This document shows positions 6,479 to 7,201 of a stretch of DNA of 7,201 bases, piece by piece. Within the stretch, counting starts at the first letter, position 1. Each line of letters begins with the position of its first letter. Location: assembly GCA_936943465.1 (NCBI GenBank), contig CAKZJN010000030.1, positions 1-7,201 of the forward strand, written 5' to 3'. A model generated the notes under the pieces. It had not been told where the DNA came from. It ran no database searches and saw nothing but the letters and a program-made list of their open reading frames with translations. Made by a program: the position numbers and the translations under genes. The DNA is from an uncultured Rhodoferax sp. GTDB taxonomy: Bacteria > Pseudomonadota > Gammaproteobacteria > Burkholderiales > Burkholderiaceae_C.

Positions 6479-7201
6479 CAGGTCAACGCTTGGGTGGCGG
6501 CGGGTGCCACCTCAAACCGCGCACCGGCCGGCACCGCAAATCCGCGCAGAAATGCCTCCACCGGCAGGCGTTTGGCACCCGCGCGCTGCAGTTCGTGCAA
6601 CACGACCACGCCTTCACCGGCCGCAACCGCAATGCCACTCGCGTCTGCCGACAACACCGTACCCGGCAGCGCCGCATTGGCCCCGGACTCCGACCCGGCC
6701 GTCTGCAGGCTGGTCGACCAGACCTTCAGCGTCTCGCCCTGCAAGACCGCGCTGGCACCGGGAAACGGGTTGAAGGCACGCACGCGCCGGCAAATGGTTT
6801 GTGCGTCGGTGTTCCAGTCGATGGCCGCTTCGTGCTTTTCTATTTTGTGGGCGTAGGTCACGCCTTCGGCGGGTTGCGGAGTGGCGTGCAGGCTGCCATT
6901 GGCTGCGGCGTGCAAAGCCTGCACCACCAGTTCCGCGCCAAGTTCAGCCACTTTGTCGTGCAGGGTGGCGGTGGTGTCGTCCGGGCCGATTGGAATCGCG
7001 GATTTGACCAGCATGTCGCCGGTATCCAGCCCCAGGTCCATTTGCATGATGGTGACGCCGGTGTCCACGTCGCCGGCCTCAATCGCCCGGTGAATCGGGG
7101 CCGCACCCCGCCAGCGCGGCAACAACGAACCATGAATATTCAGGCAACCCAGGCGCTTGCGGCCATCGGTGCCGGCTGCCTCCATCACATCAAACACCCA
7201 C
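6478..7201 (-). CDS. fmt: Methionyl-tRNA formyltransferase, N-terminus missing at window edge
   Basis: The C-terminal 240 residues of Fmt, which transfers a formyl group from 10-formyl-tetrahydrofolate to Met-tRNA(fMet) for initiation. The visible part starts inside the catalytic domain with WVFDV. LNIHGSLLPRWRGAAP follows, where the Asn and His (codons 7140-7138 and 7134-7132) match E. coli Asn106 and His108. GLDTGDML holds the Asp (7026-7024) matching Asp144; the Asn-to-Asp spacing of 38 is the same as in E. coli. The C-terminal tRNA-binding domain includes RAFNPFPGA and runs to stop codon 6480-6478. Roughly the first 90 residues lie outside the window; def is a common upstream neighbour. 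Just before the catalytic Asn the protein carries about nine extra residues relative to E. coli. The stop codon overlaps the azlC start. Confidence 0.97.
   Translation of the reverse strand, partial: WVFDVMEAAGTDGRKRLGCLNIHGSLLPRWRGAAPIHRAIEAGDVDTGVTIMQMDLGLDTGDMLVKSAIPIGPDDTTATLHDKVAELGAELVVQALHAAANGSLHATPQPAEGVTYAHKIEKHEAAIDWNTDAQTICRRVRAFNPFPGASAVLQGETLKVWSTSLQTAGSESGANAALPGTVLSADASGIAVAAGEGVVVLHELQRAGAKRLPVEAFLRGFAVPAGARFEVAPAATQALT

Noticed and set aside
5516..6856. A 446-codon open frame on the plus strand opposite azlD, azlC and fmt
   Set aside because: It spans three well-supported genes on the other strand and gives a low-complexity His/Gln/Ala/Pro-rich translation without any domain.

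Overview
The window looks like chromosomal DNA of a betaproteobacterium, most likely Burkholderiales, family Comamonadaceae (Rhodoferax/Polaromonas-like). This rests on moderately high GC, the character of the proteins, and the fmt-azlC-azlD-pgk neighbourhood. The genus is inference. All eight recognisable genes are on the minus strand, so the biology reads from high to low coordinates. Both ends cut through a gene. There are no tRNAs, rRNAs, mobile elements or CRISPR arrays.

Region 1 (7201 down to 5374) is a tight unit. The 3' part of fmt (methionyl-tRNA formyltransferase) overlaps azlC by one base (TGATG). azlC is followed after one base by azlD. azlC and azlD encode the two subunits of an AzlCD-type branched-chain amino acid exporter.

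Region 2 (about 5373 to 4026) is pgk (phosphoglycerate kinase). It has a probable promoter of its own and a strong 12-bp hairpin just past its stop codon.

Region 3 (about 3990 to 1) is a chemosensory operon. In order it encodes a CheZ-like protein with a DxxxQ motif, a CheY receiver, a single-domain STAS protein, CheA, and the start of an Aer-like PAS chemoreceptor that runs off the window. The likely logic is that the receptor senses redox or oxygen through a flavin PAS domain and controls CheA, CheA phosphorylates CheY, and the CheZ-like protein removes the phosphate. The STAS protein is an extra component of unknown role.

The points most worth checking are two 24-residue repeats in the CheA linker that resemble the c-di-GMP-binding MshEN motif, the CheZ-like active-site motif in a protein that would usually be called hypothetical, and the embedded STAS gene. 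The rest is ordinary housekeeping sequence. No clearly new system is evident; the chemosensory operon is the only part with unusual design.
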